A stretch of DNA of 64,000 bases from Aggregatibacter sp. 2125159857 (lineage in GTDB: Bacteria; Pseudomonadota; Gammaproteobacteria; Enterobacterales; Pasteurellaceae), in NCBI RefSeq assembly GCF_017798005.1, contig NZ_CP072548.1:1116001-1180000 (forward strand), given 5' to 3'. Shown one piece after another: positions 19,921-30,141 of the stretch. Both the position numbers and the translations under genes were made by a program. Position 1 is the stretch's first letter. Every line of letters starts with the position of its first letter. The notes under the pieces are model-generated. The model saw only the letters and a list, made by a program, of their open reading frames with translations. It searched no databases and was not told where the DNA came from.

Positions 19921-20014
19921 GTAGCGTGCAACTTGTTGCACGAAATCGTGAATGCCCGAAAGGGTTAAATAACGTTCCGTGCGTGATTCGGTCGTGCATC
20001 AAGATGCACGCTAC
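19921..20014. repeat. complete family A paired REP element (GTAG...CTAC)
   Basis: GTAG and hairpin CGTGCAACTTGTTGCACG (19925-19942) at one end, CGTGCATCAAGATGCACG (19993-20010) and CTAC at the other, 94 bases in all. The interior (AAATCGTGAATGCCCGAAAGG...) matches the reversed interior of 7185-7278. This is a second genomic location of the same unit. Confidence 0.9.
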
Positions 20015-20114
20015 GAGGAGTAAATAATCCTCCTATATGTTGAATTTTGGTTGTCAGCCTTGTTCATTATATCGCGAGGATTTTTTCTGCTCATCTCTTA
20101 AGCTATTTGGCTCC

Positions 20115-20198
20115 ATACGCATAGCGTATTGTTTTTATAGCCAGACTTTGGCTGGCTATAAAAAAAGGTGCGTCATGCACCTTTTTGTCATATAAGAA
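20115..20198. terminator. hairpin cluster downstream of dolP, incl. right copy of the 37-bp repeat
   Basis: Three hairpins follow one another. ATACGC-ATA-GCGTAT lies at 20115-20129. TTTTTATAGCCAG (20132-20144) pairs with CTGGCTATAAAAA (20152-20164). AAAAAGGTGC (20162-20171) pairs with GCACCTTTTT (20177-20186). The last is the second copy of the folK terminator and, read on the minus strand, terminates dolP. The rest of the 19851-20226 stretch holds no gene. Confidence 0.8.
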
Positions 20199-20226
20199 CA
20201 GTGGCGTATAAGCGTCGCCTTGAATG

Positions 20227-20817
20227 TTAATTTAAGTAATTAAAAACTTTGACAACTTTGGTCACACCCGAAACATTACGCGCAATTTCCGCGGCAGCAT
20301 TGCCCTGATCTTGGGTTACATTGCCCATGAGGAAGGCTTCATTATTTTCTGTTACCACTTTGATGTCACTGGTTTTCACTTTGGAATCAACAAGCATTTT
20401 GGATTTAATTTGGCTGGTAATCCAAGCGTCTTTGCTCATTTGAGTAAAACTGACTTTTTCTCCTACACGAACTTCATTATAAACATCGTTGACGTTTTGT
20501 ACGCCTTTGGCCAATCCGGTGGCAACGTCGCGCAAACTTTCATTCGGTATTTGACCGGTTAATAAGATACGACCACTGTATGCAGTGACACTAATACGCG
20601 CTTCCGATTTAATTTGTGGATCTTTTTTGATGGCGGAATAGACGCGTTGTTCTAACGTTTCATCGTCAATTTGCGTTCCCATGGTGCGAGGATCGGTGGC
20701 AACTTTTGTCGCACCGGCAACAGCAGCACCACCAATCGCGGCGGCAACACAACCTTGTAGTAAGCAGGCTGTCGTTAACACAAGAAGCAGTTTTTTTAAT
20801 GGACTTGTTAGCATCAT
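20227..20817 (-). CDS. dolP: division/outer-membrane stress lipoprotein with two BON domains
   Basis: DolP (YraP) is an outer-membrane lipoprotein that helps envelope integrity and cell separation. The 196 residues have a lipoprotein signal ending LLQGC (Cys23), then the conserved TDPRTMGTQIDD leader. Two BON domains follow at about 50-117 and 125-196. ATGATG offers two starts; AAAGGAG is better spaced for the second (20814). It is the last gene of lpoA-yraN-diaA-dolP, as in E. coli, where the yra cluster follows the same order. Confidence 0.93.
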   Translation of the reverse strand: MMLTSPLKKLLLVLTTACLLQGCVAAAIGGAAVAGATKVATDPRTMGTQIDDETLEQRVYSAIKKDPQIKSEARISVTAYSGRILLTGQIPNESLRDVATGLAKGVQNVNDVYNEVRVGEKVSFTQMSKDAWITSQIKSKMLVDSKVKTSDIKVVTENNEAFLMGNVTQDQGNAAAEIARNVSGVTKVVKVFNYLN

Positions 20818-20880
20818 TGTCTCCTTTGTCTGTGTGGTAATTATGCGCTAGTGTGGCTTGAATGGACGGTTTTTGTCAAG

Positions 20881-21465
20881 CTATGAATGAGAAAAGAGTT
20901 TAAAATCAATAAGTTCACAAATACTGTTAATAATAAATAAGTGATTTTCCAACAATCGGCTTTCTTTTGCGCTTGGCACCGCGATGTGTAAATCGTTTTC
21001 GGTCAAAATGCCTTGAATATGATCGTGGCTGCTGCCGGTTAAAACAAGAGTTGTAATGTCTTTATTGACCGCATGTGTAATAATATTGAGCACGTTCTTT
21101 TCATTACCTAAAGGCGCGAATGCCACTAGCATATCGCCTTTTTGCGCAGTGGCGTTAAATTGGTGTTGATATAATTTTTCTAAGGCAAGATCAGAAATAA
21201 AGGTAGAACTGACCGCACTATCTAAGCTCAATAAAACAGAAGGAAAGCTCGGGCGTTTTAATTCGTAACGATTTAATAAATTCGCCACTAAGCATTGGGC
21301 GTTAATATAAGAACGCCCCTCTCCGCACACAATCACTTTATTGCCTTGCAAGAGACAGCTGATCATGCGTTGTGCCGCCTCGACAATTTGTGTACTTAAC
21401 AGGCTTTTGGCGTAAATATGAGTTTTAATATTTTCCTCATATAAATCATTGAGTTTATTTAGCAT
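20881..21465 (-). CDS. diaA: DnaA initiator-associating protein, SIS domain
   Basis: DiaA binds DnaA and promotes ordered assembly at oriC. The 194-residue product is a single SIS (sugar isomerase) domain related to GmhA. It has CGEGRSYINAQCLVANLLNRY near residue 47 and LVAFAPLGNEKNVLNII near 113. The phosphoheptose isomerase GmhA is its closest paralogue, but position after yraN and before dolP favours DiaA. Five bases separate it from yraN. Confidence 0.88.
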   Translation of the reverse strand: MLNKLNDLYEENIKTHIYAKSLLSTQIVEAAQRMISCLLQGNKVIVCGEGRSYINAQCLVANLLNRYELKRPSFPSVLLSLDSAVSSTFISDLALEKLYQHQFNATAQKGDMLVAFAPLGNEKNVLNIITHAVNKDITTLVLTGSSHDHIQGILTENDLHIAVPSAKESRLLENHLFIINSICELIDFKLFSHS

Positions 21466-21470
21466 AGTGA

Positions 21471-21830
21471 TTAATCAAGAAAGTTGGGGATCCATTGGAT
21501 ATCTTGGTCGGTTTTGCCGAAAGCGACTAAGTCAAAACGGCAGTCTGTATCTTCTAAACTTTGTTTCCGCTGTGCCAACCAAAGTGCGGCAGCATCCATC
21601 CAACGCTGTTGTTTTTTCCAATCCACACTGTCTATGGCAGAGCCGAAGTGATCGTTTTTACGTTGGCGGACTTCGACAAAAACAATAGTGCCTTGATCCA
21701 GCATCACCAGATCCAGTTCACCGCATTTGAATGTTTGATTGGCAGCGAGAAAAGTTAAGCCTTGAGATTCTAAAAAGAGGCGAGCTTTGTGTTCAAATCT
21801 CGCCCCTTGTTGACGTTTTAGAGAGAACAT
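21471..21830 (-). CDS. yraN: UPF0102 protein YraN, predicted endonuclease-like fold
   Basis: A 119-residue UPF0102 protein of the PD-(D/E)XK-like fold. It shows the family residues [27 protein letters not shown] and [17 protein letters not shown], where the E-x-D...E-V-R spacing mimics the nuclease core. Its biochemical role is not established. It lies ten bases after lpoA and five before diaA. Confidence 0.9.
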   Translation of the reverse strand: MFSLKRQQGARFEHKARLFLESQGLTFLAANQTFKCGELDLVMLDQGTIVFVEVRQRKNDHFGSAIDSVDWKKQQRWMDAAALWLAQRKQSLEDTDCRFDLVAFGKTDQDIQWIPNFLD

Positions 21831-21839
21831 ACGTTCAAC

Positions 21840-23558
21840 TTAGTTTAATACCTGAATACCACCGTTTTGATATTGGAACCAAGTCATATCACGTTCGATA
21901 TTGCAGTTCGGGCCTGCGCTTAATTTACCGGTTAAGCCGTCAATTTGATAACCCGGCACTTGGCGTAATTCATTGAAGTGACTGATTAACAACCAAGCAT
22001 CAGCTCCCATGGCGTATAAACGCATTAATGAGTAGTCGCCATTAGTATTGGTGGCAATTTTTTGATATTGCGCAGAATCCGTGTCTTTGAAGAACGGAAT
22101 ATCACTAAATTGTAGTCCGTTCATTAACAAGCGGTATTCCGGTCCGTTATTGGAGGAGTTGCTGCGTGAGCTGGCATACAATTTGATATTGCTGCCGCTA
22201 TTATCAATCACGGATTTTACATCAGCCAATTCTTCACTTTTCGCAACAACATAAAGGCCTTGTACGTTTTGACCTTGTAACGCGACACCCACATCACCGG
22301 TTTGGTTGTAATATTTAATATTCGCATCAGTACCGGAAAGTTGTTGCCAACGAATGTTAAATGCTGTCGCAGTACGTTGTCCTAAATCATTTTGTGGCAC
22401 CGCAACCATTGGCGCTTGAATGCCATCTTTCCACATTTTATTGGCGGCGGATTCGGCTTCATCTTCAGGAGATAAGCCATAATAGCAAACTTGACCAATA
22501 GCACGGGCATTTGGTGTAGAGTTCAATGCAAGAACGTCCATGCCCTGAATAGCAGACGGATTATTTAATACGCTATCTACGTTTTGTTTTAGCAAAGGTC
22601 CGATAATCGCACGAACACCGGCTTGTTTAGCTTGCGCAATAATATCGTTGATAGGGGTCGCAACGGTATCATAAACCTGCACTTGAACAGCGGTATTGTC
22701 GCCTTTGGCTGCATCAAAACCGGATTTGATGGTGTTACCGAGAATTTGACCATTACCACTTAGCGGTAAAAGCAAGGCGACTTGAGAAAGTGATGTTTGT
22801 TGGAAATTGAACAAGCCTTGTAATTCCGTTGGGAATAAATAAGACGCAGAGTGATTCGGATAAGCCGATTTCCAATTTTGCAAAGCTTGGCTTAATTGGG
22901 TTGGCTGACTTAAATTATCATTATAAGCACGGGCGAGCGCCAACCAGCCGGCTAAGGCTAAATTGCCTTCATCCGGCGTATTATTTAATAAACCGCGATT
23001 CGCTTGACGTAATAACGCCCAAGTGCGGTCATTATTTTCTTGTTTTCGAGGTACATCGGTGAGCACTTGATCCATTTGAATACGTGCTTTCACCGCATCA
23101 ATAATGGCATTTTTGTTTTCAGCTATGCGCGCTTTCACCGCATAATAACGGCCAACCTGGGAACTGCTTAATTGCGTTAAATCCACACGGCGTAATAAAT
23201 CTTCAGCGTGTTGATTATTGCCTTGTACGGCAGCGATATGCGCTTCAATAAGTGATTTATCCAATAATTGATCCGGATTGAGCGTGCTTAATTCGTTTAA
23301 TAGCGCTTGGGCTTGAGGTACTTTGTTTTCCGTCACGAGTACACGCGCGGCTAATAATTTGTAGGTTTGTTGATCTTCGATTTTTTGTGTTTGCCCAATT
23401 TTATTCATATAAAATTCAGAACTTGCATTCGCATCTTTTTTGAGTTCACTGGTGAAGCTATTCCCCATAAAATTGGCATTACAGCCAGCTAAAATTAGCG
23501 TGAACAAAAAAGGCATTAATCGATTTTTTAAATTAATGCGTTGTAATAGAATAGACAT
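21840..23558 (-). CDS. lpoA: penicillin-binding protein activator LpoA
   Basis: LpoA is an outer-membrane lipoprotein that reaches through the periplasm to activate PBP1A. The 572 residues start with a signal ending LILAGC (Cys26). An N-terminal TPR-like helical domain follows (about 30-245), then a periplasmic-binding-protein-like domain (about 255-570, with LLLPLSGNGQILG and YYGLSPEDEAESAA). Length and sequence fit the Haemophilus protein. It is divergent from rsmI with 74 bases between, and heads the yraN-diaA-dolP cluster. Confidence 0.95.
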   Translation of the reverse strand: MSILLQRINLKNRLMPFLFTLILAGCNANFMGNSFTSELKKDANASSEFYMNKIGQTQKIEDQQTYKLLAARVLVTENKVPQAQALLNELSTLNPDQLLDKSLIEAHIAAVQGNNQHAEDLLRRVDLTQLSSSQVGRYYAVKARIAENKNAIIDAVKARIQMDQVLTDVPRKQENNDRTWALLRQANRGLLNNTPDEGNLALAGWLALARAYNDNLSQPTQLSQALQNWKSAYPNHSASYLFPTELQGLFNFQQTSLSQVALLLPLSGNGQILGNTIKSGFDAAKGDNTAVQVQVYDTVATPINDIIAQAKQAGVRAIIGPLLKQNVDSVLNNPSAIQGMDVLALNSTPNARAIGQVCYYGLSPEDEAESAANKMWKDGIQAPMVAVPQNDLGQRTATAFNIRWQQLSGTDANIKYYNQTGDVGVALQGQNVQGLYVVAKSEELADVKSVIDNSGSNIKLYASSRSNSSNNGPEYRLLMNGLQFSDIPFFKDTDSAQYQKIATNTNGDYSLMRLYAMGADAWLLISHFNELRQVPGYQIDGLTGKLSAGPNCNIERDMTWFQYQNGGIQVLN

Positions 23559-23632
23559 AATTACTCCATTGGTTAAACAATTGGAATGATCTTACTTATC
23601 TCCCTAACTAAAAGCAAATAAAAGAAGTCTAA

Positions 23633-24481
23633 ATGAGCAATTCAAACGGAATTTTATATATCGTCGCAACGCCTATCGGCAATTTACAAGATATTACGCA
23701 ACGTGCGCTGGAAACGTTTCAACAAGTCGATCTCATTGCGGCGGAAGATACCCGACACAGCGGTTTATTATTAGCCCATTACGGTATTAAAAAGCCGTTT
23801 TTTGCCTTACATGATCATAATGAACAGCAAAAAGCCGGTGCGTTAGTCGAAAAACTTTTACAAGGCGTGAATATTGCGTTGATTTCTGATGCCGGTACGC
23901 CATTAATTAGCGATCCCGGATTTCATGTGGTGCGTCAATGTCGACAAGCGGGGATTCAGGTCGTGCCATTGCCGGGCGCCTGTGCGGCGATTACGGCGTT
24001 ATGTGCTTCGGGGATTGCCTCCGATCGTTTTTGCTTTGAAGGCTTCTTGCCGGCAAAAAGCAAAGCCCGCGTGGATAAATTAAAAAACGTGGCAAAAGAA
24101 GACCGCACTTTGATTTTTTATGAATCCACGCATCGCATTTTAGACAGTCTGGCGGATATGCAAAGTGTCTTTGGCGGCGAGCGTTATGTGGTGTTGGCGC
24201 GTGAAATTACTAAAACATGGGAAACAATCCATGGCGACAAATTAGCTGATTTAATCCCTTGGTTGGCGCAAGATCCGAATCGTACCAAAGGCGAAATGGT
24301 GGTCATTGTTGAAGGCGAGTCAAAAGAAGACAATGATGAAACGATCTCTTCGCAAGCCATGCACGCGCTAACCTTAATTAGCCAAGAATTGCCGTTGAAA
24401 AAAGCCGCTGCCATTGTGGCGGAATTGTATGGCTACAAGAAAAATCAGCTTTATCAGTTTGGCTTGGAATTATTGCGTTAA
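23633..24481 (+). CDS. rsmI: 16S rRNA (cytidine1402-2'-O)-methyltransferase
   Basis: RsmI methylates the ribose of C1402 in 16S rRNA. The 282-residue tetrapyrrole-methylase-fold protein has [14 protein letters not shown] near the start, AAEDTRHSG, and [13 protein letters not shown], the SAM-binding landmarks of the family. [12 protein letters not shown] and FYESTHRI follow. It is divergent from lpoA, as in E. coli. It contains an in-frame uptake sequence near 24102 and ends in a shared terminator with sapF. Confidence 0.96.
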   Translation: MSNSNGILYIVATPIGNLQDITQRALETFQQVDLIAAEDTRHSGLLLAHYGIKKPFFALHDHNEQQKAGALVEKLLQGVNIALISDAGTPLISDPGFHVVRQCRQAGIQVVPLPGACAAITALCASGIASDRFCFEGFLPAKSKARVDKLKNVAKEDRTLIFYESTHRILDSLADMQSVFGGERYVVLAREITKTWETIHGDKLADLIPWLAQDPNRTKGEMVVIVEGESKEDNDETISSQAMHALTLISQELPLKKAAAIVAELYGYKKNQLYQFGLELLR

Positions 24482-24545
24482 TACATGCAAGCGATGTATT
24501 GGTAAGGTTAAGTTTGCGCAAGATTGCACGACTTAGACACAAGTG

Positions 24546-24573
24546 AAAGTGCGGTGAAAATCCACCGCACTTT
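24546..24573. terminator. bidirectional terminator of paired uptake sequences between rsmI and sapF
   Basis: AAAGTGCGGTG (24546-24556) pairs exactly with CACCGCACTTT (24563-24573) across a six-base loop. It sits between the convergent ends of rsmI and sapF. Confidence 0.7.
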
Positions 24574-24577
24574 GCGA

Positions 24578-25390
24578 TTAGACCATCGGTAAAAACGTCT
24601 CTCCCCAAGAGGTTTCGTCTAAAATTTTGCCAAAATGGCTTTCGATCAGGCGCTTGGTCACATCACTTTGCGGTGAAGTAAATAAAGAATAAGTGTCGCC
24701 ATATTCAATCATCTTACCCTCTTCCATCACTAACACTTCATCGGCAATATGCTTGATGATGCCTAAATGTTGCCCCACATAAATATAGGTTAGTCCGAAT
24801 TTTTCTTGTAACGATAACATTAAGTTGGTGAGCTGTGTTTTGACCGTTGCATCCAATGAACCAAGGGCATCGTCAATAATGATAATTTGCGGATCCAAAA
24901 TTAACGCACGGGCAAGGGCAATACGCTGCTTCTGACTAATAGAAAGCGTATTGATTTTAATCGTCACGTGATCAGGGTGCATCCCGACTAAGGTTAAGAT
25001 ATCAAAAATTTTTTGAGTACGTTGCTGCTCATTAAGTGATGTGGTTAACAGCAACGGCGCATCGAGTATTTGACCAACATTAAGCCGCGGATTAAAGGCG
25101 GTATTAGGATCTTGGAAAACCATACGAATATGCTTGGCGCGGTAAGTATAATCACCAAAAATCAAGGGCTGATTTTGAAATAAGATTTTGCCTGAAGTGG
25201 GTTCAGTAATGCCGACAATCATTTTAGCCAACATGGATTTGCCTGAACCGTTACGCCCGATAATGGCCAATGTTTTGCCGGCATCCAAGGTAAAGCTCAC
25301 ATTTTCCACGGCATGAAAGTAACCGTCGCCAAACAGGTCAAGATCTTTTTTGAAGGTTTTTGTCAGGTTTTCAACGTGTAGTAAGTGCAT
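24578..25390 (-). CDS. sapF: SapF, ABC transporter ATPase
   Basis: SapF is the second ATPase of the Sap peptide importer, which takes up antimicrobial peptides (and haem in Haemophilus) and supports resistance. The 270 residues have Walker A GRNGSGKS, the Q-loop [12 protein letters not shown], signature-like [15 protein letters not shown] and Walker [12 protein letters not shown]. The signature motif is LSISQ rather than LSGGQ, as often in this family. It follows sapD by 9 bases and is the last gene of the operon. Confidence 0.93.
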   Translation of the reverse strand: MHLLHVENLTKTFKKDLDLFGDGYFHAVENVSFTLDAGKTLAIIGRNGSGKSMLAKMIVGITEPTSGKILFQNQPLIFGDYTYRAKHIRMVFQDPNTAFNPRLNVGQILDAPLLLTTSLNEQQRTQKIFDILTLVGMHPDHVTIKINTLSISQKQRIALARALILDPQIIIIDDALGSLDATVKTQLTNLMLSLQEKFGLTYIYVGQHLGIIKHIADEVLVMEEGKMIEYGDTYSLFTSPQSDVTKRLIESHFGKILDETSWGETFLPMV

Positions 25391-25399
25391 TTCGTTCTT

Positions 25400-26452
25400 T
25401 TATTCCTGCGTGTCATTGCTAAGCGTTAACGGTTGCGGCACTTCGGCTTCTTTTATTTTCTTTTCCCGTAAATTAATCGGAAAGTGGCAATAAAATTCAT
25501 GTTGTTTCACCCGAAGTGCGGTCGGTTTCGTAATACATTTTTTTTGCGCAAAAGGACAACGTGGACCAAGGCGGCAACCCAGCGGCATTTCTTCAAGTAG
25601 CGGAACCGAGCCTTTTAACGTGCCTAACTGGCTCTTAAAAGGCAGCGGCTGCGTAAAATCGGGGATCGAATGTAGCAACGCTTGTGTGTAGGGATGATGA
25701 GGATTCTCTAAAATCGCTTCTCGGGGACCGGACTCTGAATTTTGCCCACAGTAAAGCACCACAAACGCATCACACCATTCGCTAATGCTGTTGATGTCAT
25801 TACTGGCCAGTAGAATGGATGTGCCTTGGTTTTGATTCATGCTGGATAATAGTTTGAAAATTTGTACGCGCGTAATGGATTCCACGGAATTGGCCGGTTC
25901 ATCAGCAATGAGCAAGCGCGGTTGATTTGCCACAGCAATGGCAATCATCACTTTTTGTCCTTCCCCTTCGGTTAACTCATGGGGATAACTGCGCATGATG
26001 TCTTTGTGTTCTTTAATGCCGACACGGTGCAATAATTCTATAGCGCGGCGTTTTCGCCAACCGAATAAACGTTGCCACCAATGCCCTTTGAACGTCCATC
26101 CCGGAATGTTTTGAATCAGCTGCTTGCCGATTTTTTGACTTGGATCGAGGCAGGTGAGCGGATCTTGGAAAACCATGGAAATTTCTTTTCCCACAATTTG
26201 GCGGCGTTGGGTCGGCGTGAGTTTGAGCAGTTCAACGTCGTTAAAACGGAAACGATCGGCGGTAACAATCCAGGAATCTTTAAAGGCATTGCAAATGACT
26301 TTGGCAATTAAGCTTTTGCCGGAGCCGGATTCACCCACCAAGCCACAAATTTCGCCTTCGTTCAGTGTGAAACTGACGTTATCAACGATGCGAATTAATC
26401 CGTTTGGCGTTTTAATATCAATCCGAAGATTGCGAATATCCAAAAGAACCAT
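25400..26452 (-). CDS. sapD: SapD, ABC transporter ATPase
   Basis: First ATPase of the Sap importer; in E. coli it also affects Trk potassium uptake. The 350 residues carry Walker [14 protein letters not shown]-loop [12 protein letters not shown], a signature region [14 protein letters not shown], and Walker [11 protein letters not shown]. The oligopeptide-transporter C-terminal domain has [14 protein letters not shown]. Walker B ends in Asn-Ser rather than the usual Thr-Ser. The gene follows sapC by six bases. Confidence 0.94.
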   Translation of the reverse strand: MVLLDIRNLRIDIKTPNGLIRIVDNVSFTLNEGEICGLVGESGSGKSLIAKVICNAFKDSWIVTADRFRFNDVELLKLTPTQRRQIVGKEISMVFQDPLTCLDPSQKIGKQLIQNIPGWTFKGHWWQRLFGWRKRRAIELLHRVGIKEHKDIMRSYPHELTEGEGQKVMIAIAVANQPRLLIADEPANSVESITRVQIFKLLSSMNQNQGTSILLASNDINSISEWCDAFVVLYCGQNSESGPREAILENPHHPYTQALLHSIPDFTQPLPFKSQLGTLKGSVPLLEEMPLGCRLGPRCPFAQKKCITKPTALRVKQHEFYCHFPINLREKKIKEAEVPQPLTLSNDTQE

Positions 26453-26458
26453 GATGAC

Positions 26459-27346
26459 CTACTCGTAATACTTGGTAATGGCGCGACATAATCCGTTAGA
26501 AAACATCAAGCCAATTAAAATACTGAAAATAATCGCAAAACCGGGAAGGAGTACCGTCCATGGCGCTAAATAAATCAATTCTAAAGAATCGCGGATCATT
26601 GCGCCCCATTCCGGTGCCGGGCGTTGAGCACCCAAGGCGATAAAGCTTAAGGCGCTAATATCCAAAATGGCGATCGTGAAGACGCGAGAGGTTTCTTGAA
26701 TGTATTGCACGGCGATATTTGGCAAGATCGTGCTTTTCAATAAAGCCCATTTTGAGATGCCGTCTAAACGTAACATTAAGACATATTCTTTTTTTAATTC
26801 CAGTTGAATACTGCGGTAAATTTCATGCACAAAATACGGCAGCAGCGCTAAGGTAATGGCAAGCATCGCATTGAGCAAACCGGGTTCCATTAATGTCGCA
26901 ATAATAATGGCGACGAGAAGGACGGGAATGGTAAGAAACGTATCTAATAAATGGCCTAAAATGCGTGATTGTATTCCTTGTGACATCCCTGCCCAAATGC
27001 CTAATCCGCCGCCAAGAATTGCCGTTGTGATCACCACAATGAGTGATGCCCCCACAGTATAAGTACTCCCAATGATAATACGGCTTAGCACATCGCGACC
27101 AATATCGTCTGTGCCGAGGAAGTAGGCGATTTCTCCGTTTGCCGCCCAAGAGGGTGGCATTAATTCTTGTCCGATAAATTGCGTCTCTGCCGAATAAGGC
27201 GCAATGAACGGGCTCAAAAGTGCGGTCGAAATTAATAACAAAAGTGCGTAGAAACTAAAGAGCGCAATGCGATCTTGGCGGAACAATAACCAAATGTGTT
27301 TTAGTGTGCCCGTTTCACGAAAGTCTTTTGGATCTTTACTTCGCAT
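26459..27346 (-). CDS. sapC: SapC, ABC transporter permease
   Basis: Inner-membrane permease subunit of the Sap importer. The 295 residues begin with a short cytoplasmic segment and one transmembrane helix (about 28-50). The binding-protein-dependent transport domain follows (about 95-290), with five more hydrophobic stretches and the EAA-loop region ALLKSTILPNIAVQYI. The reading frame overlaps the sapB end by 11 bases. Confidence 0.93.
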   Translation of the reverse strand: MRSKDPKDFRETGTLKHIWLLFRQDRIALFSFYALLLLISTALLSPFIAPYSAETQFIGQELMPPSWAANGEIAYFLGTDDIGRDVLSRIIIGSTYTVGASLIVVITTAILGGGLGIWAGMSQGIQSRILGHLLDTFLTIPVLLVAIIIATLMEPGLLNAMLAITLALLPYFVHEIYRSIQLELKKEYVLMLRLDGISKWALLKSTILPNIAVQYIQETSRVFTIAILDISALSFIALGAQRPAPEWGAMIRDSLELIYLAPWTVLLPGFAIIFSILIGLMFSNGLCRAITKYYE

Positions 27347-28301
27347 ACCATCCCTTCTTATTTAACGGATCAGCAATGAAAATAAGCGTTTCCGAAAGAA
27401 TTTTGATAAAAATAATACAAAGCCCGATAGTAATAATACCGGCAGAAATGCTGTTGTAATCCTGTTGTGTGACCGCATCAATTAGCCAACGTCCAATGCC
27501 CGGCCAGCCGAGGGTATTTTCAACCAGCATACATTGCGTGATGACTAGCGTGAACAGGCGGGTCATTTGTGGAATGAGTAAAGGCAACGTATTACGCAAC
27601 ACATATTTGCGCAATATGGTCAATTTTGACCAACCCCGAGTGGTGACGATTTTGACATAATTTTGTTGAAGCACGATTTCGGCACGTTGTTGCACCAAAC
27701 GCACGATTTCCATCATGGGTAAAATGCTGAGAACTAATGTTGGCAGTGCCAAATGTTGTAAGACATTTTGAATCATTTTAATGCGATACGGAGCATCAAC
27801 AAACCAGACATCAATCAGTGGGAAACCGGTCAGCGGTTTGATTTCATAGAGGAGGTTATATTGCCCGATGGCGGAAATTTGCCAAGCGTTAATGGCGGAG
27901 AAATACAATAAAATCGGTGCTATCCAAAATACCGGCAAAGCAGTACCGATAGCCGATAAAGTGCGGATCGTTTTTCCAATAAAATGCGTTTGATAGGCAG
28001 CGCCCAGTATCCCAAGGGGAATGCCAAAAATAACGGCCAATAAAATCGCACAACAACATAACTCAAGTGTGGGCGGCAACACCGTAAGAATGGTGGATTT
28101 TAATGGATCACCGCCGTTATAACTGATGCCAAGGTCGCCGTGCATAAGACGGTTTAAATAGTGAATATACCCCTGATAAAAGTGTGGCGTAGCCAGTTCG
28201 GCATTCAATGGATCTTGCATCAAAATCACATAACTTAGCAAAGAGAGCATAAACGCCGTTAACAGCAGGAAAACACCTTGTCGAAGAAAAGAATGCAACA
28301 T
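27336..28301 (-). CDS. sapB: SapB, ABC transporter permease
   Basis: Partner permease of SapC. The 321 residues have the N-terminal helix and about five more hydrophobic segments. The EAA motif region is VTTRGWSKLTILRKYVLRNTLP, followed by PQMTRLFT and ENTLGWPGIGRW typical of DppB/OppB-type subunits. The start ATG shares one base with the sapA stop region, so translation is likely coupled. Confidence 0.93.
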   Translation of the reverse strand: MLHSFLRQGVFLLLTAFMLSLLSYVILMQDPLNAELATPHFYQGYIHYLNRLMHGDLGISYNGGDPLKSTILTVLPPTLELCCCAILLAVIFGIPLGILGAAYQTHFIGKTIRTLSAIGTALPVFWIAPILLYFSAINAWQISAIGQYNLLYEIKPLTGFPLIDVWFVDAPYRIKMIQNVLQHLALPTLVLSILPMMEIVRLVQQRAEIVLQQNYVKIVTTRGWSKLTILRKYVLRNTLPLLIPQMTRLFTLVITQCMLVENTLGWPGIGRWLIDAVTQQDYNSISAGIITIGLCIIFIKILSETLIFIADPLNKKGWYAK

Positions 28302-29998
28302 TATTTCTCTCCTTTACGCAATGATAATGTCGAGAAATTTAAACTGCCGAAAGGATTCATTTCAATATGACGAACACGTGAATTTACCACCAGCACCCGC
28401 TTCATATTCGCCAATGGGACAATCGGCAGCTTGGAGAGAATCAGTTCTTGTGCTTGATTATAGGCGTGGGCGCGCTCCCATAAATTAGGGCTGTCCAATG
28501 CTTTATCCATCAACTGATCAAAATCTTCATCACACCAATTGGAGAGGTTCGTCATTTCACTGGCCGCATTACAGCTTAAGATAGGTCGCATAAAGCTATC
28601 AGGGTCGAGGTTTCCGGCTAACCAACCGGTTAAAATCATGTCATAGTTTTCTGATTTTTTATTCAGCTGATCGATGAGAAAGGTCCGCGTCACTGAACGA
28701 ATCGTTACGTTCACCCCAACGTTATTTAAATCTTCTTTAATCAATTCTGCAGTTTTCAGTGGCGCAGGATTGTAAACCTGCTCTTCATTTAACACCCACA
28801 TATTCAAATGGAGCTGTTTATCTTGTAAGACTTTCTTGGCTTCGCTCGGATTAAAATCATAAGCAAAATCCGGCGTATTTACGCTGGATGCCCAAGAAAT
28901 ATTCGGAATAATGTTATTCGCCACCGTTGCCGTATTGTGATAAATGGTTTTGATAATGCGTTGGCGATTAATGGCTTGAGCGATCGCACGGCGAACCTGT
29001 TCATCTTGAATGACAGCATTTTGAAAATTAAAGGCTAAATAGGCTAAATTCATGCCCTCCGCACTTTTGACATAATAGCGTTTGTCGTTTTCCTTCAATA
29101 AACCTAATTGGCTGACTTCAGGATAGGATGCAATTTGGCATTCGCCATTAAAAAATTTTACCAAGCGCCCGGTACGATCCGTGGATAAATCAATAATAAT
29201 ATTTTTAATTTTGGCGTCTTTTTTCCAATAATCCTCGTTTTTTTCTAACCGCACATATTGATTCCGGAAATAATTTTTGACTTTATACGGGCCGGTGCCG
29301 ACCGGTAATAAATCAAGTTGCACCAAATTATCGTCCGCATTAAGTTGCACAGCATATTCTTGCGAGAAAATGATGGCATATTGGCTGGCTAAGTGAGACA
29401 AAATGGAGGCATCCGGCTTAAATAAGGTAATTTGCACGGTGTGCGGATTTAATGCTTTCACCGATTCAATTTTTTGATTTAACTTAATGCTTTCAAAATA
29501 AGGAAAACGTACTTTTTTCGCTTGTTCATGAAAAATGCGATATTGCGGATTTTTATAATCCACCGAGCTTTGTTCCAGCGTTGGCAAATAGGTTTCATAG
29601 CCCAGCACACGATTTAATGAAAACACCACATCATCGGCATTAAAATCGCGGGTCGGTTTAAACCAATCGGTATGATGAAATTTAATGCCTTTGCGCAGAT
29701 AAATCGTAATGATTTTGCCGTCAGGTGAAATCGAATAAGATTGTGCCAAAATGGGCGTTGGAATCGCCGTATTGGATATCTCGAAAAGTTTATTATAAAT
29801 CTGTTCAGTTACCACATTCATGCTCGTGCCGGCATCCGAGGTTTGCGGATTGAAGGAAAAACCGGAAGCGTGAGTGCAATAAATTAATCCGTTATCCGTC
29901 AGTTCTTCAGGTACGCGCGGTGCGGCAACAACCGTATTCACCATAAACGCGAACCAACAAACAGACATAACGAGTTTTTTATACCACATAATAAACAT
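28301..29998 (-). CDS. sapA: SapA, periplasmic peptide-binding protein
   Basis: SapA captures antimicrobial peptides and haem in the periplasm and hands them to SapBC. The 565 residues have a signal peptide ending near VVAAPRV (about residue 27). They match the family-5 solute-binding fold: ISPDGKIITIYLRKGIKFHH, FNADDVVFSLNRVL, and a C-terminal GWLAGNLDPDSFMRPILSC. Two ATGs (29998, 29989) are possible starts. It heads the operon. Confidence 0.94.
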   Translation of the reverse strand: MFIMWYKKLVMSVCWFAFMVNTVVAAPRVPEELTDNGLIYCTHASGFSFNPQTSDAGTSMNVVTEQIYNKLFEISNTAIPTPILAQSYSISPDGKIITIYLRKGIKFHHTDWFKPTRDFNADDVVFSLNRVLGYETYLPTLEQSSVDYKNPQYRIFHEQAKKVRFPYFESIKLNQKIESVKALNPHTVQITLFKPDASILSHLASQYAIIFSQEYAVQLNADDNLVQLDLLPVGTGPYKVKNYFRNQYVRLEKNEDYWKKDAKIKNIIIDLSTDRTGRLVKFFNGECQIASYPEVSQLGLLKENDKRYYVKSAEGMNLAYLAFNFQNAVIQDEQVRRAIAQAINRQRIIKTIYHNTATVANNIIPNISWASSVNTPDFAYDFNPSEAKKVLQDKQLHLNMWVLNEEQVYNPAPLKTAELIKEDLNNVGVNVTIRSVTRTFLIDQLNKKSENYDMILTGWLAGNLDPDSFMRPILSCNAASEMTNLSNWCDEDFDQLMDKALDSPNLWERAHAYNQAQELILSKLPIVPLANMKRVLVVNSRVRHIEMNPFGSLNFSTLSLRKGEK

Positions 29999-30141
29999 GA
30001 GTTAAAAGATGAAAATAAGCACCAAATTTTAAGCTATATTCCGGGGATATTCTAGCGAATATGCCCGTTCTTGAAATTTGCCACGATTTGCCTCGAAAAA
30101 CGACCGCACTTTAAGCCGCGCGAAGACCGCCCAATCAGAGA

